Assembly: GCF_020525925.1 (NCBI RefSeq)
Contig: NZ_CP084876.1
Span: 4,774,001-4,838,000 of the forward strand
Length of the DNA: 64,000 nt
Direction: 5' to 3'
Origin: Klebsiella quasipneumoniae subsp. quasipneumoniae
Lineage (GTDB): Bacteria > Pseudomonadota > Gammaproteobacteria > Enterobacterales > Enterobacteriaceae
Shown here: positions 27,739 to 37,346 of the stretch, one piece after another
Position numbering within the stretch: position 1 is the first letter of the stretch
Layout: every line of letters starts with the position of its first letter
Program-made: the position numbers and the translations under genes
The notes under the pieces: generated by a model
Databases searched by the model: none
Told to the model about the DNA's origin: nothing
Seen by the model: only the letters and a program-made list of their open reading frames with translations

Positions 27739-27932
27739 CCCGGATGGCGGCGCGCTGCGCCTTATCCGGGCTACTCCGCTTTGTCTGGGGGTGGCTAACG
27801 CCTTATCCGGCCTACGGAAGGCTGCTGAACCTGAGTTATCAAACAGTTGCTCAACTCTGTAGGCCCGCGCAAGCGCAGCGCCGCCGGGCAGGCTGTATCC
27901 AACGCTATTCCCCTCGTTTTGCCGGATGGCGG
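27739..27932. repeat. REP cluster downstream of yjgA
   Basis: Four REP-like units are visible: CCCGGAT...ATCCGGG (27739-27770), CGCCTTATCCGGCCTAC (27799-27815), a TAGGCCCGCGCAAGCGCAGCG unit (about 27859-27890) and a partial GCCGGATGGCGG (27921-27932). The rest of 27712-28241 has no gene; 28020-28241 is the promoter region of the next gene. It holds a 13-bp inverted repeat, CTCACC-A-GGTGAG, at 28148-28160. Confidence 0.75.
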
Positions 27933-28241
27933 CCCACCTTCCCCTTCTTCAACGCAAGCATCGCGCCAGCAGGGGGTTCCCCTGAGCCCCCAAGTCCACA
28001 CAACGAGACTGTCGTTTATTGCCTTCTCTAAAGCTGAATCGTTAAAGCTAAAAGCAATGCAGATCACATCTTGTGGTGATAATTAAGCATGGTTTAGCAC
28101 AATAATCCGACGACTATCGCATTTAACATCTTAAAAAAGGCCACTTTCTCACCAGGTGAGGCGCTTCACATTTTAATCACCCCCATGCCGGTAGATTTCA
28201 CACGTCAATGACACAATCGATTCAGCAAAAAGGGAATAAAA

Positions 28242-29450
28242 ATGAAAAAGACATTGGTTCTGACGGCTATCGCTCTGCTGGTTTCTGGCTCCGCCGCGGC
28301 AAAAACATGGGTGCTGACGAATGCTGAAGAGGGCATGGATAAAGGAAACTGGCAGATCGGCAGCGATCAGCTGAAGGTGAAAGACCATGCGTTCAGCATT
28401 GAGCAGAAAGTCCTGCACGGCGGCAAGCAGGAAGGCAGCAAAATCCTCACCATTCGCAGTAAAGACGGCCTGACCATCACCCTCAGCCCGACGCGCGGCA
28501 TGAACTTGCTGCGAGTGGAAGGCTTCGGCAGCCGGATGGGTTGGGATTCGCCGGTCAAAGAGGTTGTTAACCCGGCCTTTATCAACCTGGAGAGTCGCAA
28601 CGGGCTCGGCTGGCTGGAAGGGTTCAACGAAATGATGGTCCGCTGCGGCTACGAGTGGACCGGCCATCCGGTGACTGCGGACGGGCAAATTTATACCCTG
28701 CACGGCAAGGCAGGCAACACGCCGGCCTCTCTGGTGGAGGTTGAGGTGGCCGACAGCGCGCCGTATGAAATTCGCGTCCGCGGGCTGGTGAAAGAGAGCA
28801 CCTTCAAAAAAGCCGATCTGCAAACCATGACCGAGCTGCGCTATATCCCGGGCAGCAACAGCTTCAGCCTGCACGATGTCTTAACCAATCACGCCGACTA
28901 TCCGCATGATTACCAGATCATCTACCACAGCAACTTCGGCACCCCGATTCTGGAAGAAGGCGCGCGTTTCCTCGCCCCGATGTCCAGCATCAGCCCGTTC
29001 AATGATTACGCTAAGAGCGGATTAAAAACCTGGCAAACCTATCAGGGGCCGACCAAAGACTTTGACGAGATGGTGTTTAATATTCAGCCGCTGGCCGATG
29101 AAAATCACCAGACGCTGGCCGCCGTGGTCAACAAAGCGGGCGATAAAGGAGCCTCCATTCAGTTCGACACCCGCCAGCTGCCGGTCCTGACGCTGTGGAA
29201 AAACACCGACACCGTCAAACAGGGCTATGTCACCGGTATCGAGCCGGGGACCAGCTACGCCTATCCGGTGACCATTGAACGCGAGCAAAAACGCGTAAAA
29301 CAGCTGCAGCCGGGCGCCAGCGCGCAGTTTGATCTGACCTACACCCTGCTGCATGACAGTGCCCAGGTGGCCGCCGTCGAGCAGAAAATCGCGCAGATTC
29401 AGGGCGACAATAAAGTGGCGGAGAACGACACGCCGATCGCCAAAGAGTAA
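28242..29450 (+). CDS. Secreted aldose-1-epimerase-like protein (DUF4432 family)
   Basis: A 402-aa protein with a galactose-mutarotase-like fold of the DUF4432 family. It has a signal peptide (MKKTLVLTAIALLVSGSAAA, cut near residue 20), so it should be periplasmic, unlike the usual cytosolic epimerases. Segments such as SPTRGMNLLRVEG, RCGYEWTGHP and HSNFGTPIL are family-like; the conserved histidines (for example H204 and H219-H221 regions) could serve catalysis. It stands alone, flanked by REP elements. Its sugar substrate is not known. Confidence 0.78.
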   Translation: MKKTLVLTAIALLVSGSAAAKTWVLTNAEEGMDKGNWQIGSDQLKVKDHAFSIEQKVLHGGKQEGSKILTIRSKDGLTITLSPTRGMNLLRVEGFGSRMGWDSPVKEVVNPAFINLESRNGLGWLEGFNEMMVRCGYEWTGHPVTADGQIYTLHGKAGNTPASLVEVEVADSAPYEIRVRGLVKESTFKKADLQTMTELRYIPGSNSFSLHDVLTNHADYPHDYQIIYHSNFGTPILEEGARFLAPMSSISPFNDYAKSGLKTWQTYQGPTKDFDEMVFNIQPLADENHQTLAAVVNKAGDKGASIQFDTRQLPVLTLWKNTDTVKQGYVTGIEPGTSYAYPVTIEREQKRVKQLQPGASAQFDLTYTLLHDSAQVAAVEQKIAQIQGDNKVAENDTPIAKE

Positions 29451-29467
29451 AAATACCCCAGCCGAAC

Positions 29468-29493
29468 GCCCGGAGCGGTACGCCGCGCCGGGC
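29468..29493. repeat. REP-like palindrome overlapping the acetyltransferase stop
   Basis: GCCCGG (29468-29473) and CCGGGC (29488-29493) flank a GC-rich loop. It sits between convergent genes and may act as a weak shared terminator. Confidence 0.55.
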
Positions 29494-30020
29494 TACGCCC
29501 GCCCCATCACCTCGCGCCCGAGATCCCGGGCAAAATGCTGATACTGTCGCTCATCGATCGGCTGCGGGTAGCTCAGCACCAGCAGCTCATGATCCGCGAT
29601 GCCCTGATGATAGGTCGGATGACGATGCGCCCAGGGGTTAGCGTGGAATCCCATCGACTGATAAAAGCGCAGCCGTTTATGGGCGATCTCGCTGCTCAGC
29701 GGATCGATTTCCAGAATGGTCAGCGGCGCGCGCGTCAGGATCTGCGCCAGCAGCTGTTTACCATAGCCGCGGGAGCGCAGCGTATCGTCGATCGCCAAAT
29801 GTTCGACATAACAGTAGCCGGAAAACTGCCAGCAGCCGCTGAGGCCGATATATACGTCCTCATCGAACCACGCCTCCAGCGCGTAGTGCGCGTTGCTGAG
29901 CGCCTGACGTTTGGCCTCGCTTTCGCGCTGCTCGTGCCAAGGAAAGGCGCGCGCGTAGAGCGCGTCCAGCATGGCGAAATGGGGCGAGTCGGTAGAAAGT
30001 ACGCTTTCGCGGGTAAGCAT
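29493..30020 (-). CDS. GNAT-family N-acetyltransferase
   Basis: A 175-aa GNAT protein. The acetyl-CoA-binding signature is visible as RSRGYGKQLLAQIL (about 83-96), preceded by the strand YCYVEHLAIDD and followed by FYQSMGFHAN. The start is the ATG at 30020 after AGGGATGGTGTG; a GTG immediately upstream is in frame but less likely. The substrate cannot be told from sequence. It lies downstream of mpl but beyond the mpl terminator. Confidence 0.82.
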   Translation of the reverse strand: MLTRESVLSTDSPHFAMLDALYARAFPWHEQRESEAKRQALSNAHYALEAWFDEDVYIGLSGCWQFSGYCYVEHLAIDDTLRSRGYGKQLLAQILTRAPLTILEIDPLSSEIAHKRLRFYQSMGFHANPWAHRHPTYHQGIADHELLVLSYPQPIDERQYQHFARDLGREVMGRA

Positions 30021-30035
30021 CACACCATCCCTGTT

Positions 30036-30069
30036 GGTAAAAACAAAACTGCCCTCACGCGGAGGGCAG
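30036..30069 (-). terminator. mpl terminator
   Basis: On the minus strand CTGCCCTC and GAGGGCAG (30069-30062 and 30056-30049) form the stem, followed by TTTTGTTTTT. It is a good intrinsic terminator 18 nt after mpl. Confidence 0.9.
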
Positions 30070-30086
30070 TGACCGGAGGCGGGACG

Positions 30087-31460
30087 TTACTCTGTCGCGG
30101 CCGCTTTTTGCGCCAGTTTATCCAGCAGCTTTTGATGAATGCCGCCGAAGCCGCCGTTGCTCATCACCAGGATATGGTCGCCAGGATGGGCGGTTTTGAC
30201 CACCATCTCCGCCAGGGTATCGACGTCGGCGCTCCAGTGAGCCGGCTGGACGCAGGCTTCCGCCACTTCCGCCACCTGCCACGGGATATGCTGCGGCTGC
30301 AGGAGGAACACCTCATCGGCGCGGCCAAGAGACGGCGCCAGATCGTCCTTGCAGACGCCCATTTTCATGGTGTTAGAGCGCGGCTCCAGCACGGCGAGAA
30401 TGCGCGCAGTGCCGCCCACTTTGCCGCGCAGCGCCTGCAGCGTAGCGAGAATGGCCGTCGGATGATGAGCGAAATCGTCATACACGGTGACGCCGTTGGC
30501 TTCGCCGCGCAGCTCCAGGCGACGGCGGGCGTTGATAAAGCTGCCCAGCGCGTTCGCGGCATCCGCCGGCAGTACCCCGACGTGACGCGCCGCGGCAATG
30601 GCCATCAGGCCGTTATGCATATTATGCTCGCCGACCAGCGCCCACTTCACCTCGCCGACCTTTTCACCGTCGAACAGCACTTCCCACTGCGAGGCGTCAG
30701 CGTTCAGCTTCCTTGCCTGCCAGTGGCCCTGCTCGCCCACCAGCTCCTGCTCGCTCCAGCAACCCATCGCCATCACCTGCTTCAGGTTGATGTCGTTCTC
30801 CGGCAGGATAATTTTGCCTTTGCCCGGCACGATGCGCACCAGATGGTGGAACTGCTTCTGAATCGCCTTCAGGTCGTCAAAGATATCCGCGTGGTCGAAC
30901 TCAAGGTTGTTGAGGATCAGCGTCCGCGGGCAGTAGTGAACAAATTTGGAGCGCTTGTCGAAGAAGGCGCAGTCGTATTCATCCGCTTCAATGACGAAGA
31001 ACGGGCTGTCGCCCAGGCGCGCAGAGACGTCAAAATTGCCCGGCACGCCGCCGATCACGAAGCCCGGCTGGTAACCGCAGGCTTCAAGGATCCAGGTCGC
31101 CATGCCGGCGGTGGTGGTTTTGCCGTGGGTCCCGGCGACGGCCAGCACCCAGCGATCGCGCAGCACGAAGTCGTGCAGCCACTGCGGGCCGGACATATAG
31201 GGAATATTGTTTTCCAGCACCGCTTCAACGCACGGGTTGCCGCGAGTCATGGCGTTACCGATGATCACCAGATCCGGCCGGGGCTCCAGCTGGCTGGGGT
31301 CATAGCCCTGAATTAAATCAATCCCCTGGTTTTCCAGCAGGGTGCTCATCGGCGGATAGACGTTAGCATCCGACCCCGTTACCTCATGACCGAGGGAGCG
31401 CGCCAGCATGGCCAGGCCCCCCATAAACGTGCCACAGATTCCTAAAATATGAATGCGCAT
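30087..31460 (-). CDS. mpl: UDP-MurNAc:L-Ala-gamma-D-Glu-meso-DAP ligase Mpl
   Basis: A murein-recycling ligase that attaches the recovered tripeptide to UDP-MurNAc using ATP. It is 457 aa as in E. coli. A Rossmann-like N-terminus (MRIHILGICGTFMGG) is followed by the Mur ligase ATP loop AGTHGKTTT at 109-117 and the metal-binding EADEYDCAFFDKRSK block. It is divergent from fbp, sharing a 175-nt intergenic region. Confidence 0.97.
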   Translation of the reverse strand: MRIHILGICGTFMGGLAMLARSLGHEVTGSDANVYPPMSTLLENQGIDLIQGYDPSQLEPRPDLVIIGNAMTRGNPCVEAVLENNIPYMSGPQWLHDFVLRDRWVLAVAGTHGKTTTAGMATWILEACGYQPGFVIGGVPGNFDVSARLGDSPFFVIEADEYDCAFFDKRSKFVHYCPRTLILNNLEFDHADIFDDLKAIQKQFHHLVRIVPGKGKIILPENDINLKQVMAMGCWSEQELVGEQGHWQARKLNADASQWEVLFDGEKVGEVKWALVGEHNMHNGLMAIAAARHVGVLPADAANALGSFINARRRLELRGEANGVTVYDDFAHHPTAILATLQALRGKVGGTARILAVLEPRSNTMKMGVCKDDLAPSLGRADEVFLLQPQHIPWQVAEVAEACVQPAHWSADVDTLAEMVVKTAHPGDHILVMSNGGFGGIHQKLLDKLAQKAAATE

Positions 31461-31635
31461 TCGTCATTTCCTTCTCTTATCCGGGGCACATTTTACCCAT
31501 ATCCCGGGCCCTGGCGAAATGCATTTCAGGCGAATCTGTATTTTGCTGGCGCGATTCACTAGTGCGCACTTTTTTGATTCTTTGTTAAGATTGTTGCGTT
31601 CGTTTTACTCAACATAAAAATGCAGGGAACGAGTT

Positions 31636-32634
31636 ATGAAAACGTTAGGTGAGTTTATTGTTGAAAAGCAGCACGAGTTCTCCCACGCCACCGGTGAGCT
31701 GACTGCTTTGTTGTCAGCAATAAAGTTGGGCGCCAAGATCATCCACCGCGATATCAACAAGGCCGGTCTGGTCGATATCCTGGGTGCCAGCGGTGCTGAA
31801 AACGTTCAGGGCGAGGTGCAGCAAAAACTCGATCTGTTCGCGAATGAAAAATTAAAAGCCGCACTGCGAGCACGCGATATTGTTGCCGGGATCGCCTCTG
31901 AAGAAGAAGATGAGATTGTCGTCTTCGAAGGGTGTGAACACGCCAAATACGTAGTGCTGATGGACCCTCTGGATGGCTCCTCTAACATCGACGTTAACGT
32001 CTCTGTTGGTACGATCTTCTCTATCTACCGCCGCGTGACGCCTGTTGGCACGCCGGTGACAGAAGAAGATTTCCTGCAGCCGGGCAACAAACAGGTGGCA
32101 GCGGGCTATGTGGTCTATGGCTCTTCGACGATGCTGGTGTATACCACCGGCTGCGGCGTCCACGCCTTCACCTACGACCCGTCCCTCGGCGTCTTCTGTC
32201 TGTGCCAGGAGCGCATGCGCTTCCCGGAGAAGGGCAATACCTACTCCATTAACGAAGGCAACTACATCAAATTCCCGCAGGGCGTGAAGAAGTACATTAA
32301 GTACTGCCAGGAAGAGGACAAAGCGACGCAGCGTCCTTATACCTCACGCTATATCGGCTCGCTGGTGGCGGACTTCCACCGCAACCTGCTGAAAGGCGGC
32401 ATCTACCTCTATCCAAGCACCGCCAGCCACCCGGACGGCAAGCTGCGCCTGCTGTATGAATGCAACCCGATGGCCTTCCTCGCCGAACAGGCGGGCGGTA
32501 AGGCCAGCGATGGTAAAGAGCGTATTCTGGATATTGTTCCGGAAAGCCTGCACCAGCGCCGCTCCTTCTTCGTCGGCAACAACCACATGGTGGAAGACGT
32601 CGAGAACTTTATTAAGTCGTTCCCGGACGCCTAA
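31636..32634 (+). CDS. fbp: Fructose-1,6-bisphosphatase class I
   Basis: It hydrolyses fructose-1,6-bisphosphate in gluconeogenesis. It is 332 aa as in E. coli. The Mg2+-binding residues E89/E90 and the motif [10 protein letters not shown] at 110-119 are intact. E. coli Fbp is inhibited by AMP and glucose-6-phosphate and activated by PEP; the N-terminal AMP-site region looks conserved. The ATG follows GGAACGAGTT. Confidence 0.97.
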   Translation: MKTLGEFIVEKQHEFSHATGELTALLSAIKLGAKIIHRDINKAGLVDILGASGAENVQGEVQQKLDLFANEKLKAALRARDIVAGIASEEEDEIVVFEGCEHAKYVVLMDPLDGSSNIDVNVSVGTIFSIYRRVTPVGTPVTEEDFLQPGNKQVAAGYVVYGSSTMLVYTTGCGVHAFTYDPSLGVFCLCQERMRFPEKGNTYSINEGNYIKFPQGVKKYIKYCQEEDKATQRPYTSRYIGSLVADFHRNLLKGGIYLYPSTASHPDGKLRLLYECNPMAFLAEQAGGKASDGKERILDIVPESLHQRRSFFVGNNHMVEDVENFIKSFPDA

Positions 32635-32645
32635 GCGCCCTGCCC

Positions 32646-32671
32646 GCTCCTCCCGCGCCTGCGGGAGGAGC
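32646..32671. terminator. Terminator between fbp and yjfF
   Basis: GCTCCTCCCGC and GCGGGAGGAGC form an 11-bp perfect stem with a GCCT loop, then CTCTCTCTT. It separates the convergent fbp and ytfQRT-yjfF units. Confidence 0.85.
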
Positions 32672-32678
32672 CTCTCTC

Positions 32679-33677
32679 TTAGCGACTCCCCGCCCCGCTC
32701 ACCCGCGTGACCGCCGCATTCTGCCGGTTTTCCCACAGCACGGTCAGCCCACGCTGCAGCGCGATAAAGATAAACAGCAAAATGCCGATGGCGATTTTGG
32801 TCCACCATGAGCTGAGGGTGCCGTCGAAGTTGATGTAGGTCTGAATCAGCCCCTGGATCGCCACCCCGAACAGGGTTCCCAGCACAGTGCCGACGCCGCC
32901 GCTAAGCAGCGTGCCGCCGATCACCACCGAGGCAATGGCGTCCAGCTCCACGCCGACGCCCGCCAGCGCATAGCCCGCCTGGGTATAAATGGAAAAGACG
33001 ATCCCGGCCAGCGTCGCCAGCCCGGTGGAGAGCATATAGATACGGATCGTGGCGCTGCGGGTGGAAATCCCCATTAAATTCGCCGACGTCGCGTTGCCGC
33101 CAATGGCATACACCTGGTTGCCGAAGCGGGTGCGGTGGGCGACAAAAATACCGGCCACCACCACCAGCAGCATCAGCAGCCCCATGGCGCTGAGGCGTCC
33201 GCCGCCGGGAATGGTCCATGCCAGCCCGGACAGGGTGTCGTACACCGGGTGGTTAATCGGAATCGACTCCTCTGACACCAGATAGCTCACGCCGCGCAGG
33301 AAGAACATGCCGGCGAGAGTGATGATAAAGGCCGGGATCTTCAGGGCGTCAATCAGCAGCCCCATAAACGCGCCGAAGGCGCAGCCCATCACCAGCACCA
33401 GCGGAAACGCCACCAGCGGTGATATTCCCCAAAAGCCAATCGCTTTGGCGAGAAAGACGCCGGTAAAGGCGATCACCGACCCGACAGACAGATCGATCCC
33501 GCCGGAGAGGATCACGAAGGTCATGCCCACGGCGATGATCCCGAGGAAGGCGTTATCCGTCAGGATATTGCAGATCACCCGCGTCGAGGCAAAGCCGGGG
33601 AATTGCGTCAGGCAGTAGAGATAGCCCAGCACAAACACCGCGAGGGTGATCATCAACGGTAAATTACGTTTTATCAT
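32679..33677 (-). CDS. yjfF: Galactofuranose ABC transporter permease YjfF
   Basis: One of two inner-membrane permeases of the galactofuranose importer, 332 aa, BPD_transp_2 family with about ten helices. The GGIDLSVGSVIA motif near 59-70 is the usual contact region with the ATPase in ribose-type permeases. Its start overlaps the ytfT end by 14 nt, consistent with coupled translation. It is the last gene of the operon. Confidence 0.95.
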   Translation of the reverse strand: MIKRNLPLMITLAVFVLGYLYCLTQFPGFASTRVICNILTDNAFLGIIAVGMTFVILSGGIDLSVGSVIAFTGVFLAKAIGFWGISPLVAFPLVLVMGCAFGAFMGLLIDALKIPAFIITLAGMFFLRGVSYLVSEESIPINHPVYDTLSGLAWTIPGGGRLSAMGLLMLLVVVAGIFVAHRTRFGNQVYAIGGNATSANLMGISTRSATIRIYMLSTGLATLAGIVFSIYTQAGYALAGVGVELDAIASVVIGGTLLSGGVGTVLGTLFGVAIQGLIQTYINFDGTLSSWWTKIAIGILLFIFIALQRGLTVLWENRQNAAVTRVSGAGSR

Positions 33678-34689
33678 GGCCGCGTACCCCTTTCAGTAAA
33701 CCGATAAAGCGCGGCGACTGGACAATCAGTACGCACAGCACCACCACCGCTTTCACCACCTGGTTGAGCTCCGGCGGGAAGCCGGAGAGCAAAATCCCGG
33801 TGTTCATTCCCTGGATAATCAGCGCCCCCACCACCGACAGCAGCAGGTTGAAGCGCCCGCCCATCAGCGAAGCGCCGCCGATGACCACCGCCAGAATGGC
33901 GTCCAGCTCAAGCCATAGCCCGGCGTTATTGGCATCCGCGCCGCGAATGTCCGCCGCCACGATGATCCCGGCGATCGCCGCGCAGACGCCGCTCAGGACA
34001 TAGGCCAGCATCACCACGATGCGGGTATTGACGCCGGCGTTTTTCGCCGCGCGGATATTGATCCCTACCGCTTCGATAAACATGCCCAGCGCCGTTTTGC
34101 GGGTAAACAGCCAGAACAGCAGCAGGGTCGCGGCGGCGATGATCACCGGCGTCGGAAACAGGAGGAACGATCCGCTGCCGAGCCACGCCAGCGCCGGGGA
34201 ATCAAAGGTGACGATCTGCCCGGCGGTGATCAACTGCGCCACCCCGCGTCCGGCCACCATCAGGATCAGCGTCGCCACAAAGGGCTGGATCTTAAGGACC
34301 GCCACGAGAATGCCGTTCCACAGCCCGGCCAGCGCGCCCGCCGCCAGCGAGGCCAGCAGCACCACCGGCAGGCTGTGACCGGCGACGGTCATCGAGGCGG
34401 CCGTCGCGCCGGCTATCGCCATCACCGCCCCCACCGACAGGTCGATGCCGCCGGTGGCGATCACCAGCGTCATGCCGATGGCCAGCAGCGCCACCGGGGC
34501 GGCGCGGTTGAGAATATCGATTGGGCTGCCAAACAGGCGGCCATCCTGGAGCACCACCTGATAAAAATGGGGCGCCACCAGGCTGTCGACCAGCAGAACC
34601 AGCAGCAGGGCAATGATCTGCGGGGTGCCCTTCGGCCAGGTGAAGCGTCGCTTCTCCGGGCCGGTTTGCGAAAGAGATCGAGGCATCAT
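33664..34689 (-). CDS. ytfT: Galactofuranose ABC transporter permease YtfT
   Basis: The second permease of the importer, 341 aa as in E. coli, from the same ribose-type family as YjfF (shared GGIDLSVGAVMAIAG motif). About ten hydrophobic helices are visible. The ATG follows GGAGTAACCC. It lies 10 nt after ytfR and overlaps yjfF. Confidence 0.95.
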   Translation of the reverse strand: MMPRSLSQTGPEKRRFTWPKGTPQIIALLLVLLVDSLVAPHFYQVVLQDGRLFGSPIDILNRAAPVALLAIGMTLVIATGGIDLSVGAVMAIAGATAASMTVAGHSLPVVLLASLAAGALAGLWNGILVAVLKIQPFVATLILMVAGRGVAQLITAGQIVTFDSPALAWLGSGSFLLFPTPVIIAAATLLLFWLFTRKTALGMFIEAVGINIRAAKNAGVNTRIVVMLAYVLSGVCAAIAGIIVAADIRGADANNAGLWLELDAILAVVIGGASLMGGRFNLLLSVVGALIIQGMNTGILLSGFPPELNQVVKAVVVLCVLIVQSPRFIGLLKGVRGHDKT

Positions 34690-34699
34690 GGGTTACTCC

Positions 34700-36202
34700 T
34701 TATGCCGCAATTGCGTTCATGATCGCCGGTACAGAGAGCTCGGCGAGCGGGATCTCGGCCACCTGCCGGCGATCGCGCATGATAATGACCCGATCGGCGT
34801 AACCCACCAGCTCCTCCAGTTCAGAGGAGATGACCAGCAGCGCCAGGCCATCGGCGCAGAGGGTTTCAATCAGGCGAATGATTTCCGCATGGGCGCCGAC
34901 GTCGATGCCGCGGGTCGGCTCATCGAGGATCAGGAACTGCGGTTTGGTCAGCAGCCAGCGCGAAAGCAGCACCTTCTGCTGGTTGCCGCCGGAGAGAAAC
35001 TCGATCGGCTGCTCCGCGCTGGGGGTGCGGATCCCCAGCTGGCGAATAAAGCGCTCGGCGATCTCGTTCTGTTCGCGCCGGGGTATCGGCCGCAGCCAGC
35101 CGCGCTGCGCCTGCAGAGCGAGGACGATATTTTCCCGCACCGAGGCGGCGGCGATAATGCCGTCGGTTTTGCGATCCTCCGGACAGAAGCCGATCCCGAG
35201 GCAGGAGGCCTGATGCGGAGAACGCAGGGTTTGCGGTTTGCCTTTGATCCACGCCTTCCCGCTGTCCGCCGTTTTAATACCGAAGATCACCTCGGCGGTT
35301 TCCGTGCGGCCGGAACCCAACAGGCCGGCGAGGCCAACGATTTCGCCCGGACGCACCTGCAGGTCGAACGGGGCGATGGTGCCTTTTTTACCGTAGCCTT
35401 CAAATGCCGCCACCGGCTTATCGCTCAGCAGGGTTCGGCCCGCCCGCTGCAGGGCGTTGTGGTCCAGTTCGCGGCCCAGCATCATTTTCACCAGCTCAAT
35501 CTGCGGCAGTTCGCGGGTCTCGCGGCAGCCGACGAAGCTGCCGTTGCGCAGCACGGTAATGCGGTCGCTGACCGCATAGACCTGGTCGAGAAAATGGGTG
35601 ACGAAGATCAGGCTGACGCCGTTATCCCTGAGCTGGCGCATCAGGGTAAACAGCATCTCCACCTCCTGGGTATCGAGGCTGGCGGTGGGCTCGTCGAGGA
35701 TCAGCACCTTGGCCGACAGGTCGATGGCCCGGCAGATAGCGACGATCTGCTGCATCGCCACTGAAAAGCGGTTCAGCGGCTCGCGCACATCGAGGGAAAA
35801 GCCGTAGGAGGCCATCAGCGCCGTTGCCCTGGTCTCCATCTCTTTCCGCCGCAGCAGGCCAAACCGCCGCGGCTCACGGCCGATGAACAGGTTATCCGCC
35901 ACCGACATATTGGGCAGCAGGTTCACTTCCTGGTAGACAGTGCCGATCCCCAGCTGCTGGGCATGGGCGGTATTTTTCGGGGAAATGGCCTGGCCTTCCA
36001 GCCAGATAGTGCCGCGATCGGCATGGTAAACGCCGGTAAGCGCTTTGATCAGCGTCGATTTCCCGGCGCCGTTTTCGCCCAACAGGGCCATGATTTCGCC
36101 GCGCCGCAGGCTAAAGTTGACGTTATCCAGCGCCTTAACGCCGGGGAAGAATTTACTGAGTCCTTCGGTGCGAAGGATCTCCTGGTGTGCCTCGGCGCTC
36201 AT
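34700..36202 (-). CDS. ytfR: Galactofuranose ABC transporter ATP-binding protein YtfR
   Basis: A double ATPase of the RbsA/AraG type, 500 aa. The first Walker A is GENGAGKST at 42-50; the second half has the degenerate loop GLLGSGRTE, as in relatives. Signature sequences FSVAMQQ and LSGGNQQK mark the two halves, and the Walker B ILDEPTASLD and ILDEPTRGID are intact. The start is the ATG at 36202 (MSAEAHQEIL); six codons upstream are in frame but unlike the family. Confidence 0.96.
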   Translation of the reverse strand: MSAEAHQEILRTEGLSKFFPGVKALDNVNFSLRRGEIMALLGENGAGKSTLIKALTGVYHADRGTIWLEGQAISPKNTAHAQQLGIGTVYQEVNLLPNMSVADNLFIGREPRRFGLLRRKEMETRATALMASYGFSLDVREPLNRFSVAMQQIVAICRAIDLSAKVLILDEPTASLDTQEVEMLFTLMRQLRDNGVSLIFVTHFLDQVYAVSDRITVLRNGSFVGCRETRELPQIELVKMMLGRELDHNALQRAGRTLLSDKPVAAFEGYGKKGTIAPFDLQVRPGEIVGLAGLLGSGRTETAEVIFGIKTADSGKAWIKGKPQTLRSPHQASCLGIGFCPEDRKTDGIIAAASVRENIVLALQAQRGWLRPIPRREQNEIAERFIRQLGIRTPSAEQPIEFLSGGNQQKVLLSRWLLTKPQFLILDEPTRGIDVGAHAEIIRLIETLCADGLALLVISSELEELVGYADRVIIMRDRRQVAEIPLAELSVPAIMNAIAA

Positions 36203-36282
36203 AATCGATATCACCTTCAAATGATGTCAGGTTGCCCCGGCTCGCGCTGTGCTTGCCGGGGTTGCTGGAACGCTGCCTGTTA

Positions 36283-36304
36283 CCCTCTCCGGCTGAGGAG
36301 AGGG
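36283..36304 (-). repeat. Hairpins between ytfQ and ytfR
   Basis: CCCTCTCC/GGAGAGGG (36283-36304) plus a second palindrome GCCCCGG...CCGGGG (about 36234-36261) separate the binding-protein gene from the ATPase gene. Such hairpins usually protect the upstream mRNA and allow more binding protein than ATPase. Confidence 0.7.
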
Positions 36305-36325
36305 GCGGGATGAGGGGCTATCCAC

Positions 36326-37282
36326 TCAGTAGCCCATATTTTTCTTCTTCTCTAACTCTTCTTTCGCCGTATCCGGCAGATACAGCGTCGATTTGGTAAT
36401 GGTCAGCTTCTCCGGCAGGGTGCCGTCTTTTTTGTATTTCTCCAGCGCATCAAACGCCGGGCCGGCCATATTTGGCGTCAGCTCGACGCTGGCGTTGGCT
36501 TCGCCGGCGATCATCGCTTTATAGATATCCGGCACGCCGTCGATGGAGCCGGTCAGAATATCTTTGCCCGGCTTCAGGCCAGCTTCTTTAATGGCCTGGA
36601 TGGCGCCGATGGCCATATCGTCGTTATGAGCGAATACCATGCAGATGTTTTTGCCGTTATTCTCAGCCTTGATAAAGCTCTCCATAACCTCTTTCCCTTT
36701 GCTGCGGGTGAAGTCGCCGGACTGAGAGCGGATGATTTTGATATTCGACGCTTTGGCGATGGCGTCAGCGAAGCCTTTCTTACGATCGATGGCCACGCTG
36801 GCCCCGACGGTGCCCTGCAGTTCCACGACGTTACACGGCTTACCGTCGACGGTTTTCACCAGCCAGTCGCCAATCAGTTGACCTTCCAGCACGTTGTTGG
36901 CGGTCACGGTGGTCATGTAGAGATCTTTATCTTTCACATCAATAGAACGGTCGAGGAGGAAGACCGGGATTTTGGCCTCTTTCGCCTCTTTCAGCACCGG
37001 CTCCCAGCCGGTAGCCACCACCGGCGCAATGAAGATCGCGTCTACCCCCTGGGCGATAAAGGAGCGCACCGCTTTGATCTGGTTTTCCTGTTTTTGCTGA
37101 CCATCTGCGATCTTCAGCGTGATACCGCGCTTGGCGGCTTCCTCTTTCGCGACGCTGGTTTCTGCCGCACGCCAGCCGGATTCAGAACCGACCTGCGAAA
37201 AACCTACGGTTAGCGGGGCAGCTATCGCCATAGACGACATAGCTGCGGAAACTGCTGTGACAAGAAGTAAGCGCTTCCACAT
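36326..37282 (-). CDS. ytfQ: Galactofuranose-binding periplasmic protein YtfQ
   Basis: A 318-aa periplasmic binding protein of the ribose/galactose-binding family, equal in length to E. coli YtfQ. The signal peptide covers about residues 1-21 (cleavage after AIAA region), followed by PLTVGFSQVGSESGWR. E. coli YtfQ binds galactofuranose. It is the first gene of the operon, with a strong palindromic operator 65 nt upstream. Confidence 0.96.
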   Translation of the reverse strand: MWKRLLLVTAVSAAMSSMAIAAPLTVGFSQVGSESGWRAAETSVAKEEAAKRGITLKIADGQQKQENQIKAVRSFIAQGVDAIFIAPVVATGWEPVLKEAKEAKIPVFLLDRSIDVKDKDLYMTTVTANNVLEGQLIGDWLVKTVDGKPCNVVELQGTVGASVAIDRKKGFADAIAKASNIKIIRSQSGDFTRSKGKEVMESFIKAENNGKNICMVFAHNDDMAIGAIQAIKEAGLKPGKDILTGSIDGVPDIYKAMIAGEANASVELTPNMAGPAFDALEKYKKDGTLPEKLTITKSTLYLPDTAKEELEKKKNMGY

Positions 37283-37346
37283 AAGGGTATCCTCGTAGGG
37301 TTATTGTTGGTTAAAGTCTCACCTGCGGACAAACTATAGACAATCG

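Noticed and set aside
27739..27932. Repeated palindromes considered as a CRISPR array
   Set aside because: The units are REP-type inverted repeats of differing sequence without regular spacers.
28064..28079. TCACA-N6-GGTGA upstream of the DUF4432 gene as a CRP site
   Set aside because: The half-sites face the wrong way for CRP (TGTGA must precede TCACA).
29535..31316. A 593-codon plus-strand frame opposite mpl and the acetyltransferase
   Set aside because: Shadow of well-recognised minus-strand genes; its translation is rich in His/Arg/Gln with no domain.
34613..35764. A 383-codon plus-strand frame opposite ytfR
   Set aside because: Complement of an ABC ATPase with both Walker motifs intact.
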